Source: Bacteroides sp. (lineage in GTDB: Bacteria > Bacteroidota > Bacteroidia > Bacteroidales > Muribaculaceae). From it: a DNA stretch of 64,000 bases. Positions 45,369 through 54,346 of the stretch are shown piece by piece (the first letter of the stretch is position 1; every line of letters begins with the position of its first letter). Below the pieces are notes generated by a model, which did not search any database, was not told the DNA's origin, and worked only from the letters and a program-made list of their open reading frames with translations. The translations under genes and the position numbers were made by a program. The DNA is taken from positions 37,441 to 101,440 of the forward strand of contig JAAVEO010000001.1 in the NCBI GenBank assembly GCA_014801225.1, in the 5' to 3' direction.

Positions 45369-46103
45369 TTACTCCTCGGTGCTACGGTCAGCAACCGCAG
45401 CGCCGTCGGCCGGTATCTGAAAGAGCTTACCGCCTCCGGATTTCTTCACCTCAGGTTCTCCTTTATAATATATCTTCGTGCTGCCTATACCCTTCACCTT
45501 AAGGAGGTCAACGGGCCAGCATCCTATGGTGCCGGAGCCCATAATATGGCAAGTCACCTTTAAGGATTCAAGTCTGTCAGCCTGGATAGTGCCCGTGCCT
45601 ACCATGTCGAGATTAGTATCCTCCACTTTCCCACTCAGATTGATAGTGCCGTTGCCCGTGGCAAGCTTCGCCACAAGACGGTTGGCCCGGATATCATCCA
45701 CAGTGATTGTGCCATTCCCTATCAGCACCACCTTGAATTCCGGACACGGGGCCAAATCGCTTACTTTCACCTCAAAGGCCGATGAGTTGGTGACACATGT
45801 CAGAAAATCTGAATATACGTAAAGTGTAGGAAGATTCGGTTTCCCAACATCCTCCGTATCCACCTGCACACGCAGTTGCCCTTTATTGACCGACACAATG
45901 AACGCATCGGCAAATTCCTCCTCCCCACGATAGGCCACATACCCCGTGGAATCCGGATTCTGACGATATACTACATTTACATTATCATCAATCTTAATCC
46001 TGTCGAACTGCCCTACTTTTAAAGCATAATCCTTGAGTCGGGAGTTCTGGGCATAAGAGCAAATGGAGAGAAGCGCCATAAGGCACAGCAGAAGTTTTTT
46101 CAT
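45369..46103 (-). CDS. DUF2807 (GIN-domain) exported protein
   Basis: This 244-residue protein has a signal peptide (KKLLLCLMALLSICSYAQ). The mature part shows repeated short beta-strands with GNGTITVDDIRANRLVAKLATGNGTINLSG and GTGTIQADRLESLKV, the parallel beta-helix pattern of the putative auto-transporter adhesin head GIN domain. The C-terminal 30 residues are polar. It is exported to the periplasm or surface. Function unknown; adhesion is a family-level guess. Confidence 0.88.
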   Translation of the reverse strand: MKKLLLCLMALLSICSYAQNSRLKDYALKVGQFDRIKIDDNVNVVYRQNPDSTGYVAYRGEEEFADAFIVSVNKGQLRVQVDTEDVGKPNLPTLYVYSDFLTCVTNSSAFEVKVSDLAPCPEFKVVLIGNGTITVDDIRANRLVAKLATGNGTINLSGKVEDTNLDMVGTGTIQADRLESLKVTCHIMGSGTIGCWPVDLLKVKGIGSTKIYYKGEPEVKKSGGGKLFQIPADGAAVADRSTEE

Positions 46104-46163
46104 ATTTCGTAGTCCTTGATTATTCAGAATGCGAAATTATAACAATTTAATTACTCGCATGTA

Positions 46164-47147
46164 TTACTCGGAAAAGTAATTTTGTTCTATTTCTCTGAAA
46201 ATCTCCATTATATCCTCTTCCGTCTCCGCGCGTAGCAGGCGGATGCGCGTTTCCCGGAAATTCGGAAGCCCTTTGAAGAGAGGGGTGGCGGCGAGATGTC
46301 TCCTTATATGCAGTATGCCTCGGTATTCGTCGATACGCTCGATACTCTCACGTATCTGACGGCGCAGGATATCGAATTTATCTTTATGAGTGAGAGGAGC
46401 TGCCTCGCGTCCGTTCACGAGCGCTGTCACTTCCCGGAATATCCATGGCGCACCGATAGCACCGCGTCCTATCATGATTCCGTCCACACCATAGCGGTCG
46501 AAGGCCTGCTGAGCACCCTCGGGAGTAGTGATATCACCGTTGCCGATGATGGGAATAGTCATACGCGGGTCATTTTTCAAGGCTCCGATGAGAGTCCAGT
46601 CAGCCTCGCCGGTATACATTTGCGAACGAGTGCGTCCGTGTACGGTAAGGGCCGCGATACCGCAATCCTGAAGCATGGGTCCCAGATCGGTGATTATCTT
46701 GTTCTCGCAATCCCAGCCGAGTCGGGTCTTCACGGTGACGGGAATCTTGACAGCATCCACCACACTACGCGTAATCTTCAGCATCTTGGGAATATCGCGC
46801 AACATGCCGGCGCCGGCACCCTTGGACGCCACTTTCTTCACGGGGCATCCGAAGTTGATGTCGAGCACATCGGGGTGCGCCTCCTCCACAATTCGGGCAG
46901 CCTCCACCATTGCCTCCGGATCGCGACCGTAGATCTGAATGGCCACAGGGCGCTCCGCATCATTTATATGGAGTTTACGGGTAGTGGAAGCGATATCGCG
47001 CACGAGAGCCTCGGCCGACACGAATTCAGTGTAGACCATAGCGGCTCCTTGCTCGCGGCAGATAAGACGGAAGGAGGGATCGGTCACATCCTCCATCGGG
47101 GCGAGAGCCACGGGGCGTTCACCCAAATCTATATTGGCTATTTTCAC
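46164..47147 (-). CDS. dusB: tRNA-dihydrouridine synthase
   Basis: This 327-residue flavoenzyme reduces uridines in the tRNA D-loop. The FMN-binding start is ALAPMEDVTDPSFR, the catalytic Cys101 lies in DINFGCPVKKVASKGAGAGML, and VHGRTRSQMYTG and IGNGDITTPE follow. This is the DusB pattern found in Bacteroidetes. Translation appears to start at GTG (47147), because no ATG in the frame gives the conserved N-terminus. It follows the M16 peptidase gene by 42 bp on the same strand. Confidence 0.93.
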   Translation of the reverse strand: MKIANIDLGERPVALAPMEDVTDPSFRLICREQGAAMVYTEFVSAEALVRDIASTTRKLHINDAERPVAIQIYGRDPEAMVEAARIVEEAHPDVLDINFGCPVKKVASKGAGAGMLRDIPKMLKITRSVVDAVKIPVTVKTRLGWDCENKIITDLGPMLQDCGIAALTVHGRTRSQMYTGEADWTLIGALKNDPRMTIPIIGNGDITTPEGAQQAFDRYGVDGIMIGRGAIGAPWIFREVTALVNGREAAPLTHKDKFDILRRQIRESIERIDEYRGILHIRRHLAATPLFKGLPNFRETRIRLLRAETEEDIMEIFREIEQNYFSE

Positions 47148-47189
47148 GTTGTATCCTTTTTTATATATTCAAGAGGGAGAGCATTAAAA

Positions 47190-48413
47190 TCAGGAGAGGG
47201 TCAAGGCGCTGAAGCGGTCGTAATCGAGGGTAAGCGCCGTCTCATAAAGTTCTTCGGCTGTGATGCTCATCACGGCGCTTTCTATCTCGGGAATATCGAT
47301 CGGGCGTCCATGTACGGCCAAAGCTCCCGCCAACGAAGATATTCTCGACGGTCTCCTGTCCGACCCCATTATCACCTGTCCCATATATTGCCTCTTCAAA
47401 GCTTCGAGCGTACGCTCCGGGAAAGGTTTTTCCCTAAGCTTGTCAAGCTCGCGGCGTATCAGCTTGCGGCATTTGGCCACCGATTCCGGTGCGCATCCGA
47501 ATGTAATGGCGAATACTCCGGTATCCTCCAACAGATCGGCGGATGAATACACACTGTACACGAGACCTCGCTTGTCGCGCAATTCGCGGCTGAGACGCGA
47601 ATTGAATCCTCCGCCTAAGTAATGGGCAAGAAGATAGAGACGATGGCGGCGCGGATCGGTGCGACCGAATGTTCGCACTCCAAGTATGCAGTTGGCCTGA
47701 TGATTTTCTGCCTCCTGCTCTATATCGAAACGCTCGGGCACAGGCACTTCCGGCTTCTCCTGCCGAGGATCCTCCCTATGGAGCGGCCCGAAATATTTTT
47801 CAAAAAGACGACGCGTCTTCTCCACAGGCTCCGGACTCAGGCAATAAGCCACCATATTCCCCGGCGTATAGAATCTCTCGAGAAATCCGCGGCAATCGGC
47901 CGATGTGAGCGCATGCACGCTCTCCGGAGAGCCGAGTATGGGATGAGCCAATCCGCTCCCCTTGAATATCATCTCGTCGAATTCGTCATACATCACCTCC
48001 ACAGGGCTGTCGAGATAACTCTTGATCTCCTCCACCACTACATCTTTCTCCTTTTCCAGTTCCTGCTCCGGAAAGCGGGAATTGAGGATAATGTCGGAAA
48101 GGAGTTCTATGGCGCGGGCGTCATACCCCTTCGGGGCTTTCGTATAAAGCATCGTATGGTCTTTGGTGGTGAAGGCGTTGAGCTCACCTCCTATATCCTC
48201 CATGCGGCTCGCCACTTGCCAGCCACGACGTCTGTCAGTCCCTTTGAAGATGGTATGTTCCACAAAGTGGGCCAGGCCCTCCTTCCCTTCCGGCTCGTTG
48301 CGGCTACCGGCTTTTATATATATACCGCAATAGCTCACGAGGCCGTCGCTGCGTCCGGCCACGAGATGCATACCGTTGGAAAGGGTATATAGTTCGAATG
48401 GTGTCTGTTCCAT
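47190..48413 (-). CDS. M16-family zinc metallopeptidase
   Basis: This 407-residue pitrilysin-like protease has the inverted zinc motif HFVEH (His49, Glu52, His53) and the third ligand Glu129 exactly 76 residues later. The second half (about 180-407) is the non-catalytic M16_C domain with [27 protein letters not shown]. No signal peptide is visible, so it is probably cytoplasmic, like mitochondrial processing peptidase relatives (PqqL/YmxG type). The substrate is unknown. It starts divergently from panB. Confidence 0.92.
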   Translation of the reverse strand: MEQTPFELYTLSNGMHLVAGRSDGLVSYCGIYIKAGSRNEPEGKEGLAHFVEHTIFKGTDRRRGWQVASRMEDIGGELNAFTTKDHTMLYTKAPKGYDARAIELLSDIILNSRFPEQELEKEKDVVVEEIKSYLDSPVEVMYDEFDEMIFKGSGLAHPILGSPESVHALTSADCRGFLERFYTPGNMVAYCLSPEPVEKTRRLFEKYFGPLHREDPRQEKPEVPVPERFDIEQEAENHQANCILGVRTFGRTDPRRHRLYLLAHYLGGGFNSRLSRELRDKRGLVYSVYSSADLLEDTGVFAITFGCAPESVAKCRKLIRRELDKLREKPFPERTLEALKRQYMGQVIMGSDRRPSRISSLAGALAVHGRPIDIPEIESAVMSITAEELYETALTLDYDRFSALTLS

Positions 48414-48417
48414 ATTG

Positions 48418-48474
48418 CAAAATTACGAAAAATGACTCTAATGGCGGCTGATTCGGAAGAATTTCCTAATTTTG
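48418..48474. promoter_or_regulatory. Divergent promoter region of the M16 peptidase and panB genes
   Basis: The minus strand has TAATTTTG (plus CAAAATTA 48418-48425) and the plus strand has TAATTTTG at 48467-48474. Neither has a clear TTTG at the expected distance, so both are weaker matches. The panB leader would be about 15 nt. Confidence 0.5.
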
Positions 48475-48494
48475 CCCTCCCAAACATAGTAATA

Positions 48495-49316
48495 ATGTCT
48501 ACAAATACTACTGACAACCAACGGAAAGTGACCACACGCCGCCTTGTGGAAATGAAGCAGCGCGGAGAAAAGATATCTATGCTCACAGCCTACGATTATT
48601 CAATGGCTAAAATTGTGGATGAAGCCGGAATCGATTGTATCCTCGTGGGCGATTCGGCCTCGAACGTAATGGTAGGAAATACCACTACACTCCCTATCAC
48701 CCTCGACCAGATGATATATCATGCCAAATCGGTGATGAATGGAGTGAAGCGTGCTCTCGTGGTGGTCGACCTCCCCTTCGGTACATATCAAGGCAACTCC
48801 AAGGAGGCGCTTGCCTCTGCCGTACGTATCATGAAGGAAAGTCAGGCGGAGGCTGTGAAGATCGAGGGAGGGTCGGAGATTCGTGAATCGATTGAGAGGA
48901 TTCTCTGCGCCGGCATCCCGGTGATGGGGCATCTCGGTCTCACTCCGCAGAGCATCAATAAATTCGGCACATATACAGTGCGTGCCCGCGAAGAGGCCGA
49001 AGCCGCCAAACTCATTGAGGATGCGCGTATGCTTGAGGAGATAGGATGTTTCGCTATCGTAATCGAGAAAGTGCCGGCCAAGCTGGCACGTAAAGTGGCT
49101 GAACAGCTCACTATTCCAATCATAGGTATCGGAGCCGGAGGAGGTGTTGACGGTCAGGTACTCGTAATTCACGATATGCTCGGCATCAATAAAGGATTCT
49201 CCCCGCGTTTTCTGCGCAGATACGCCAATCTCGCCGACATCATGCACGATGCCATCGGAAGATATGTGGAAGATGTGAAGAGTTCCGACTTCCCCAACGA
49301 AAGCGAACAATACTGA
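48495..49316 (+). CDS. panB: 3-methyl-2-oxobutanoate hydroxymethyltransferase
   Basis: This 273-residue enzyme is the first of pantothenate synthesis, transferring a hydroxymethyl group from methylene-tetrahydrofolate to ketoisovalerate. Motifs include [46 protein letters not shown] and [15 protein letters not shown] at 48495 gives the usual N-terminus and lies downstream of the -7 box; a longer frame is rejected. Other pan genes are not in the window. Confidence 0.95.
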   Translation: MSTNTTDNQRKVTTRRLVEMKQRGEKISMLTAYDYSMAKIVDEAGIDCILVGDSASNVMVGNTTTLPITLDQMIYHAKSVMNGVKRALVVVDLPFGTYQGNSKEALASAVRIMKESQAEAVKIEGGSEIRESIERILCAGIPVMGHLGLTPQSINKFGTYTVRAREEAEAAKLIEDARMLEEIGCFAIVIEKVPAKLARKVAEQLTIPIIGIGAGGGVDGQVLVIHDMLGINKGFSPRFLRRYANLADIMHDAIGRYVEDVKSSDFPNESEQY

Positions 49317-49342
49317 TAAATATTTTTCTAATTATTTTTGAT

Positions 49343-50659
49343 ATGACCCACAAAAAGAGAGCGGGCCGTACCGCACCCTTTGCCGTCGCCGTCCTTACGG
49401 CGGCCGCGCTTCTCCCTTCTGACGCAATGAGCCAGACTCATCCGGCACATAATCAGGAAAGAGCCCATTCCCGTGTACATCTCACGGATTCCATCGTATG
49501 TCAGCGATTGGATGAAAACGCTCCACAGGAGTTTGCAATCCAGGGCGTACCCAAGTTTGCAATCTTCGGTAAAGAGGGCTCGTTCTATCTTGGCATCGGT
49601 GGCTTTGTGAAAGGTGTGGCCACTTTCGATTGGGGTCACCCTATTGACAATCCCGACGATTTCACTACTTCCGCTATCCCGATGAGTGTGGCCCCCGGCA
49701 ACAAGGCGCGCTTCAACGGTTCGGCGATGCAGAGTCTTATCTATCTGAATTTCATAGCCCTCCCGGGAGATAACAACGAATTCGGTGCGTTCGTGGGCAT
49801 GGATTTTCTCAATGATTATTCCCCTACACTTGAATTCGCCTATCTGCGCTATCGCGGTGTGAAAGTAGGTTTCGACTATAGTCTTTTCTCCGATCCGGCA
49901 GCGGAGCCTCCTACAATCGACCATGAAGGCCCCTGCTCGGAAACATCCCTCCAGCATTTCCTCGCCAACTATACATTCCAATTCGGCAAGAAAGGGGCAT
50001 GGAAGGCCGGCGCGGGTATCGAGATGCCGGAAGTATCGGTCACTACATCAGCCAACACAGCCGAAGTGTCGCAACGTGTCCCCTCTATCCCCGCATTCCT
50101 GCAATATTCATGGGCCGACGGTGCGAGCTGGCTTCGCGGCGCGGTGATTCTCCGAAATATGCAATATCGCGACCTTGCAGCGGAAAAGAATGTGAATAAA
50201 GCCGGATGGGGAGTAACTCTCACCGGTAGCGCCACTCTCTTCCCCGGTCTCACTGCCTATTGGCAGGGTGTCTACGGACGTGGCATCGCCTCATATATGC
50301 AAGATTGCACCGACCTCGGGCTTGACATGGCTCCGGCAAAGGGCGACAATTCCCGCCTCGACCTCGTGAAGGCTTGGGGAGCCTACGGCGCCCTGCAATA
50401 TGATATCTCCGACAATGTATTCGTGTCGGCAGGATATTCTCACGTGCGCACCTACGCCCCTTCCTACTCCGATGCCGGAGTATCCACTCCTTGGGCTGAG
50501 CAATATCGCTACGCTCAATATGCCTACGGCAATATCTTCTGGAATATCAATGCTCTTCTTCAGGCCGGCCTTGAATACAACTACGGTCGTCGCGTAGACT
50601 ATAGCGGCATTTCCGCCCACGACAACCGCCTCCAGGCCATGCTCCAGCTAAATTTCTAA
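49343..50659 (+). CDS. Outer-membrane porin (DcaP-like)
   Basis: This 438-residue protein has a signal peptide (to about residue 31, DAMSQ) and ends in a terminal Phe (LQLNF), typical of beta-barrel outer-membrane proteins. The motifs AIFGKEGSFYLGIGGFVKGVATFDWG, FNGSAMQSLIYLNFIAL and VKVGFDYSLFSDPAAEPPTID resemble DcaP-family porins, which take up dicarboxylates and other small acids. It starts 27 bp after panB. A copy of repeat A lies 38 bp past its stop. Confidence 0.85.
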   Translation: MTHKKRAGRTAPFAVAVLTAAALLPSDAMSQTHPAHNQERAHSRVHLTDSIVCQRLDENAPQEFAIQGVPKFAIFGKEGSFYLGIGGFVKGVATFDWGHPIDNPDDFTTSAIPMSVAPGNKARFNGSAMQSLIYLNFIALPGDNNEFGAFVGMDFLNDYSPTLEFAYLRYRGVKVGFDYSLFSDPAAEPPTIDHEGPCSETSLQHFLANYTFQFGKKGAWKAGAGIEMPEVSVTTSANTAEVSQRVPSIPAFLQYSWADGASWLRGAVILRNMQYRDLAAEKNVNKAGWGVTLTGSATLFPGLTAYWQGVYGRGIASYMQDCTDLGLDMAPAKGDNSRLDLVKAWGAYGALQYDISDNVFVSAGYSHVRTYAPSYSDAGVSTPWAEQYRYAQYAYGNIFWNINALLQAGLEYNYGRRVDYSGISAHDNRLQAMLQLNF

Positions 50660-50696
50660 AGCCGCAGTTGTAATAATAGCTTGCCCCCGTAGCGGA

Positions 50697-50728
50697 TTGG
50701 TTCTGTGGGAGAGCTTCAGCTCGACCAA
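50697..50728 (+). repeat. Dispersed repeat A, single copy
   Basis: Core TTGGTTCTGTGGGA, then GAGCTTCAGCTC, then GACCAA. It lies between the convergent porin and acyltransferase genes, ending 7 bp before the acyltransferase stop codon. Confidence 0.92.
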
Positions 50729-50734
50729 GCTCCC

Positions 50735-51658
50735 TCAGAGCCGGCGCAAAAGGCGATCGGCATCCGCGCCGTGATACTCATAGAAGCCGGCGCGGGTGCG
50801 CTTCCAGCGCCTATGACTCCAGAGCCAATACTGCGGAGCGGCCTCTATCTGCGCCTCAAGGCGCTCGTAATAGTGCCGCGTAAGCTCGAATATCGGCAGA
50901 TCGGAGGCATTCTCGGCTATCTTCTCAAACCGGCATACATAGTACCCTCTCCGGGGTCGCTCCACATGGGCATAAAACCCTGCCGCACCAAACATGCGAG
51001 AGATCCGCTCCGCCCCGGTGAATACCGGAGTGTCGGGATGATGAAGGAAATCGAGGAAAAGGTGTATACCGTCATATCCGGGCACCTGATCGGCAATATA
51101 CCCCGTCACAGACGGGACTCCCTCCCGCTTCCACTTCATCAGCGTCTGCAATGTGGATGCCATCGGGATCGATACGGCTCCGAAGCGCTGACGTATATGC
51201 AGGAAAAGGCGGTCGGCGGCCCGGTTCTCCAAAGGATGATATATCTGTCCGGCCATCCCCGCGGCCTTCTTATGGAGCGGAAAGGAGCTTATCCATTCCC
51301 AATTGCAATAGTGGCCGAGAAATACACTCACATTTCTCCCCTCGCGGAGCACCTCATCCATCTGCTCCACATTCTCGAAGCGCATACGCTTCTCTATCTC
51401 CCGGCGCGACATCGTGGTAAGCTTCACGGTCTCCACAAAATAATCGGCAAGAAACCGATAGAAATCTCTCGCTATCTTATGCAGCTCCTTTTCGCTCTTT
51501 TCCGGAAAGGAGCTGCGTAGATTATCGAGCACCACCCTCCGGCGGTACTTCACCACACTCCCCGCCAACCATGCGAGGAAATCGGCAAAAAGATAAAGCA
51601 TCCCCAACGGCAGGAGCGAAAGGGTGAAGAAAAGAAGATAGAGAAGTCGGTAGCCCAT
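50735..51658 (-). CDS. Lipid A biosynthesis-type lysophospholipid acyltransferase
   Basis: This 307-residue LpxL/HtrB-family protein has an N-terminal membrane helix (about 6-28) and the catalytic HX4E motif in FLGHYCNWEW, followed by ADQVPGYDGIHLFLDFL, typical of late lipid A acyltransferases. It would add a secondary acyl chain to lipid A at the inner face of the inner membrane. Bacteroidetes often have one such gene (family knowledge). The C-terminus (YWLWSHRRWKRTR) is the conserved family end. Confidence 0.92.
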   Translation of the reverse strand: MGYRLLYLLFFTLSLLPLGMLYLFADFLAWLAGSVVKYRRRVVLDNLRSSFPEKSEKELHKIARDFYRFLADYFVETVKLTTMSRREIEKRMRFENVEQMDEVLREGRNVSVFLGHYCNWEWISSFPLHKKAAGMAGQIYHPLENRAADRLFLHIRQRFGAVSIPMASTLQTLMKWKREGVPSVTGYIADQVPGYDGIHLFLDFLHHPDTPVFTGAERISRMFGAAGFYAHVERPRRGYYVCRFEKIAENASDLPIFELTRHYYERLEAQIEAAPQYWLWSHRRWKRTRAGFYEYHGADADRLLRRL

Positions 51659-51718
51659 CTTCAGTATTATATTACTGACTTAGATTCTATAAGTTCGGTG
51701 GGATTACAATTTTTTGCA

Positions 51719-52201
51719 TCAGGCGGGATAGGTCATATTCTCCTCTTTTATATCGGAGAGCACCTCATCAAGGAAGCGCTTGGCCTCTCGACGCGCGGCG
51801 GGGAGATCGTTGAAGGTGTAATTCCCGCAATCTTTGGCGGTAGCTCCGGGTATCTCCCCTTCATACGCTGCGATAAACTCGAACATATCCCTCAGCAAGG
51901 GTACAATATCGGCCGGAGTGAGATCCCCTTGCATAAGGAGATAATTGCCGGTGCAGCATCCCATCGGCCCCCAATACACCACCTTATCCTTCCAGTCCTC
52001 GCGATTGCGCAGATAAGTGGCGGCGAGATGCTCCATCGCGTGGAGAGCCTTCGGGTCGAGTGCCGGCTCGCGGTTGGGTTCTGTAAGACGTATGTCGAAT
52101 GTGGTGATTACATCGCCCGAGGGAGTGGTATCCTTTCTCGATACATATACTCCGCGGAGCAGACGCAGATGATCGATCGTGAAACTTGCTATCTTTTCCA
52201 T
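51719..52201 (-). CDS. luxS: S-ribosylhomocysteine lyase (autoinducer-2 synthase)
   Basis: This protein of 160 residues from ATG 52201 cleaves S-ribosylhomocysteine to homocysteine and the AI-2 precursor. The metal ligands are His54 and His58 in HAMEH and Cys125 in KDCGNYTF; the catalytic Cys83 is in GPMGCCTGNYL. All key residues of the family are intact. It is monocistronic or paired with the upstream-facing acyltransferase region, with a 60-bp gap. Confidence 0.97.
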   Translation of the reverse strand: MEKIASFTIDHLRLLRGVYVSRKDTTPSGDVITTFDIRLTEPNREPALDPKALHAMEHLAATYLRNREDWKDKVVYWGPMGCCTGNYLLMQGDLTPADIVPLLRDMFEFIAAYEGEIPGATAKDCGNYTFNDLPAARREAKRFLDEVLSDIKEENMTYPA

Positions 52202-52337
52202 ACTATCACAACGCATCGCGCTCCGCCATTATTGCCAATCTCCATACGGAGTATATGCGGATTTTTTTGTAATTTTGCCCTCCGTTTTCTACAGGTAATT
52301 ATTTTCTTAGCATCATCTCTCCCGCCCTATTGCATTT

Positions 52338-52970
52338 ATGGAATTATCTTTCATCTTCATTATCGAGATTATCGGTACGATCGCATTTGCCATCAGTGGT
52401 ATCCGCTTGGCGGCTTTCAAGAAATTCGACCTATTCGGAGCCTATACCATCGGTATGGTGACAGCCACGGGAGGAGGCACTCTCCGCGACCTTATGCTCA
52501 ATCTCCCCGTATTTTGGCTCCAGACCCCGGTATATCTTGCTGTGACTGCTATTTCACTGGCAATCGTGATTATCTTCCGCCGCATTCTCGTGAGCCACAA
52601 TCGTATCCTCTTCACATTCGATGCCATCGGTCTGGCTCTTTTCGTTGTAATCGGTATGCAGAAGACACTCGAAGTAGGTTATCCCATGTGGGCGGCCATA
52701 GTGATGGGTACCATCACAGGTTCCTTCGGCGGAGTAGTGCGCGATATCCTCATCAACGAAGAACCACTCTTCTTCCGCAAAGATATCTACGCCACTGCCT
52801 GCATTGCCGGCGGCCTGCTCTACTGGCTTCTCGCTGCGCTCGGCGCATCAGTGGTGGTACAACAGCTCTCCTGCGCCATTCTCGTGATAGTGATCCGAGT
52901 ATGCACACTCTGCTTCAATTGGACCCTCCCCGTGCTCTCCTCCGGCATCTCCCCCTCCCCCAAGAAATAA
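52338..52970 (+). CDS. TRIC-family cation channel (YicG/UPF0126)
   Basis: This 210-residue inner-membrane protein has seven predicted helices in two related halves. Each half carries the hallmark motif of the family: GGGTLRDLM in the first and GGVVRDILI in the second. Prokaryotic TRIC channels form trimers that conduct monovalent cations. A -7 box TAATTTTG lies at 52270-52277 without a good -33. After the stop comes a pyrimidine-rich tract and a hairpin that probably ends the transcript. Confidence 0.92.
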   Translation: MELSFIFIIEIIGTIAFAISGIRLAAFKKFDLFGAYTIGMVTATGGGTLRDLMLNLPVFWLQTPVYLAVTAISLAIVIIFRRILVSHNRILFTFDAIGLALFVVIGMQKTLEVGYPMWAAIVMGTITGSFGGVVRDILINEEPLFFRKDIYATACIAGGLLYWLLAALGASVVVQQLSCAILVIVIRVCTLCFNWTLPVLSSGISPSPKK

Positions 52971-53037
52971 ATTCCCCTTCCTCCTTTCCCTCCTCTCCCT
53001 CCTTTCCTCCTTTCTTCCTCCTCCCTTCTCCCTATAT

Positions 53038-53075
53038 AAAACAGGGCTGCAGCTCGAAAGCCGCGGCCCTGTTTC
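53038..53075. terminator. Terminator hairpin, left copy of an identical pair
   Basis: A 28-nt hairpin (53043-53070) opens AGGGCTGCAGCT, has a CGAA loop and ends GCGGCCCT. It carries one A-C mismatch and is flanked by AAAC/GTTT. It follows the TRIC gene and a pyrimidine-rich tract (52975-53033). The identical 28 nt recur at 53299-53326. Confidence 0.75.
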
Positions 53076-53091
53076 ATCTCCTGCCCTGCAA

Positions 53092-53213
53092 GCGAATTGG
53101 TTCTGTGGGGGCGAATTGGTTCTGTAGGCGAATTAGTTCTGCAAGCGAATTAGTTCTGTAGGCGAATTGGTTCTGTAGGCGAATTGGTTCTGTGGGCGAG
53201 CTTTAGATCGCCC
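53092..53213 (+). repeat. 17-bp tandem array derived from repeat A
   Basis: Six direct units begin GCGAATTGGTTCTGTAG or a close variant (53092, 53111, 53128, 53145, 53162, 53179). Spacing is 17 bp except for the first, which is 19 bp. The last unit runs into GCGAGCTTTAGATCGCCC, a variant of the repeat A dyad in which GGGCGA can pair with TCGCCC. The array lies between two identical terminator hairpins. Confidence 0.92.
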
Positions 53214-53295
53214 GGGCCGTAAGGCCCTATCCTTCTCCCTCTTCCCTCAGGCCCTATCCTCCTCCCTAATTTCCTTAATGATTCAATAGAAATAA

Positions 53296-53329
53296 AAAAG
53301 GGCTGCAGCTCGAAAGCCGCGGCCCTTTT
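53296..53329 (-). terminator. Terminator of the TPR protein gene, right copy of an identical pair
   Basis: This is the same 28-nt hairpin as at 53043-53070. On the minus strand it is followed by TTTTTTATTTC, so it fits as the terminator of the gene ending at 53405. The 53214-53295 stretch before it is pyrimidine-rich with no gene. Confidence 0.85.
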
Positions 53330-53404
53330 CATAAAATAAGCAAAGTGTTTTATTATTTTATGGAAAATTGTTTCTGATTTCTAATTTAAAACACGGAGGG
53401 ATTC

Positions 53405-54094
53405 TCATTTACCCATACGGGCTTTCTCCCGCTCGATGTAAGCATCGATATCCACACCGTTGCCAAGCGTAAACTCGGGATAATCCTTCTTGATAGTCTC
53501 GTAGCACTCGAGAGCCTTGTCATATTTCTTCTGCTCGTCGAATACCACTGCCTCCTTGAGGAGTACGCGCGGCACAATCTGAGGATTTCCGTCAGCCTTG
53601 CGGATAGCGCTCTGGAATGTGGAGATTGCATCATCGTATTTCTTGAGATTTACGTAGCAATCGCCTTTCAGCACCTCGGCATTGGCTCCGAGCACCTTCT
53701 CCTTCGTGGAGAATTTGTTAAGGTAATCGAGCGCTTTCTGGTACTGGCCGAGATTGTAATAGCTCTCGGCTGCCGCCAAAGCCGCGTGATGTCCGCCGTC
53801 GGTGGAGCCGTATTTGTCGGCCACCTTTGCATATTCTCCTGCGGCTACACTGTCATTTCCCATAGCCTGCATCTCTACCTTGGAATAAGCCTCTGCGGCT
53901 TCGTTGAGACGAGGATTGCGATAGATGAAAAGATAGCCGATCACGAAGGCGGCACACAATACGATTATGCCCAGAATCCAGAAGAGAGGCTTCTTATTGT
54001 TGGCGATACGCTCGCCGGCAGATGTCAGCTGACTGTTGAGCTGGTCTACTGCGTTCTGCTCCTCCTGAGGAGTGTTGTTATTCTCTGTTGCCAT
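53405..54094 (-). CDS. Membrane-anchored TPR protein (YfgM-like)
   Basis: This 229-residue protein has a cytoplasmic N-tail of about 33 residues rich in Gln and Asn, one transmembrane helix (about 34-53) and a C-terminal domain of TPR repeats (VADKYGSTDGGHHAALAAAESYYNLGQYQKALDYLNKF; YDDAISTFQSAIRK; YDKALECYETIKKDYPEF). The topology is that of YfgM, a periplasmic chaperone-associated protein at the SecYEG translocon, but the match is structural only. It has its own promoter and terminator. Confidence 0.85.
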   Translation of the reverse strand: MATENNNTPQEEQNAVDQLNSQLTSAGERIANNKKPLFWILGIIVLCAAFVIGYLFIYRNPRLNEAAEAYSKVEMQAMGNDSVAAGEYAKVADKYGSTDGGHHAALAAAESYYNLGQYQKALDYLNKFSTKEKVLGANAEVLKGDCYVNLKKYDDAISTFQSAIRKADGNPQIVPRVLLKEAVVFDEQKKYDKALECYETIKKDYPEFTLGNGVDIDAYIEREKARMGK

Positions 54095-54196
54095 GTTTCT
54101 TGGTTGTAGTCGCTATGAGTGTTAGCAATTCTTGGTTTTGTCGCAAGCTCCCCGATCTCATACCTAAGGGCGTGATGTCGTCTCACTTACGAGGTG

Positions 54197-54228
54197 CAAA
54201 ATTAATGATTTTATTCGTCCTATACAAT
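54197..54228 (-). promoter_or_regulatory. Promoter of the TPR protein gene
   Basis: The minus strand reads ATTG, 20 nt, TAATTTTG (plus CAAAATTA 54197-54204 and CAAT 54225-54228). The leader would be about 95 nt. Confidence 0.65.
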
Positions 54229-54346
54229 TTTTTCTCACTTAAATTTCAATCAGTGGCAAAAAAAGCGTAAATTCGCAGTGCGAAAAGCTACTTCACTCCC
54301 GCTCTTCAGCGATAAAACTTACGTTTTTACCCATTTTTACGGCCCT

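Noticed and set aside
49333..49340. TATTTTTG just before the porin gene as a promoter
   Set aside because: Its start site would fall at or after the ATG at 49343; transcription from panB is more likely.
50705..51520. A 271-codon plus-strand frame over the acyltransferase
   Set aside because: It is antisense to a gene with a clear catalytic motif and starts inside a repeat A copy.
53092..53213. The 17-bp array as a CRISPR
   Set aside because: The units are directly adjacent with no unique spacers and there are no cas genes nearby.
54129..54146. GGTTTTGTCGCAAG near the TPR gene leader, resembling repeat B
   Set aside because: Only about 11 bases match, with no similarity on either side.
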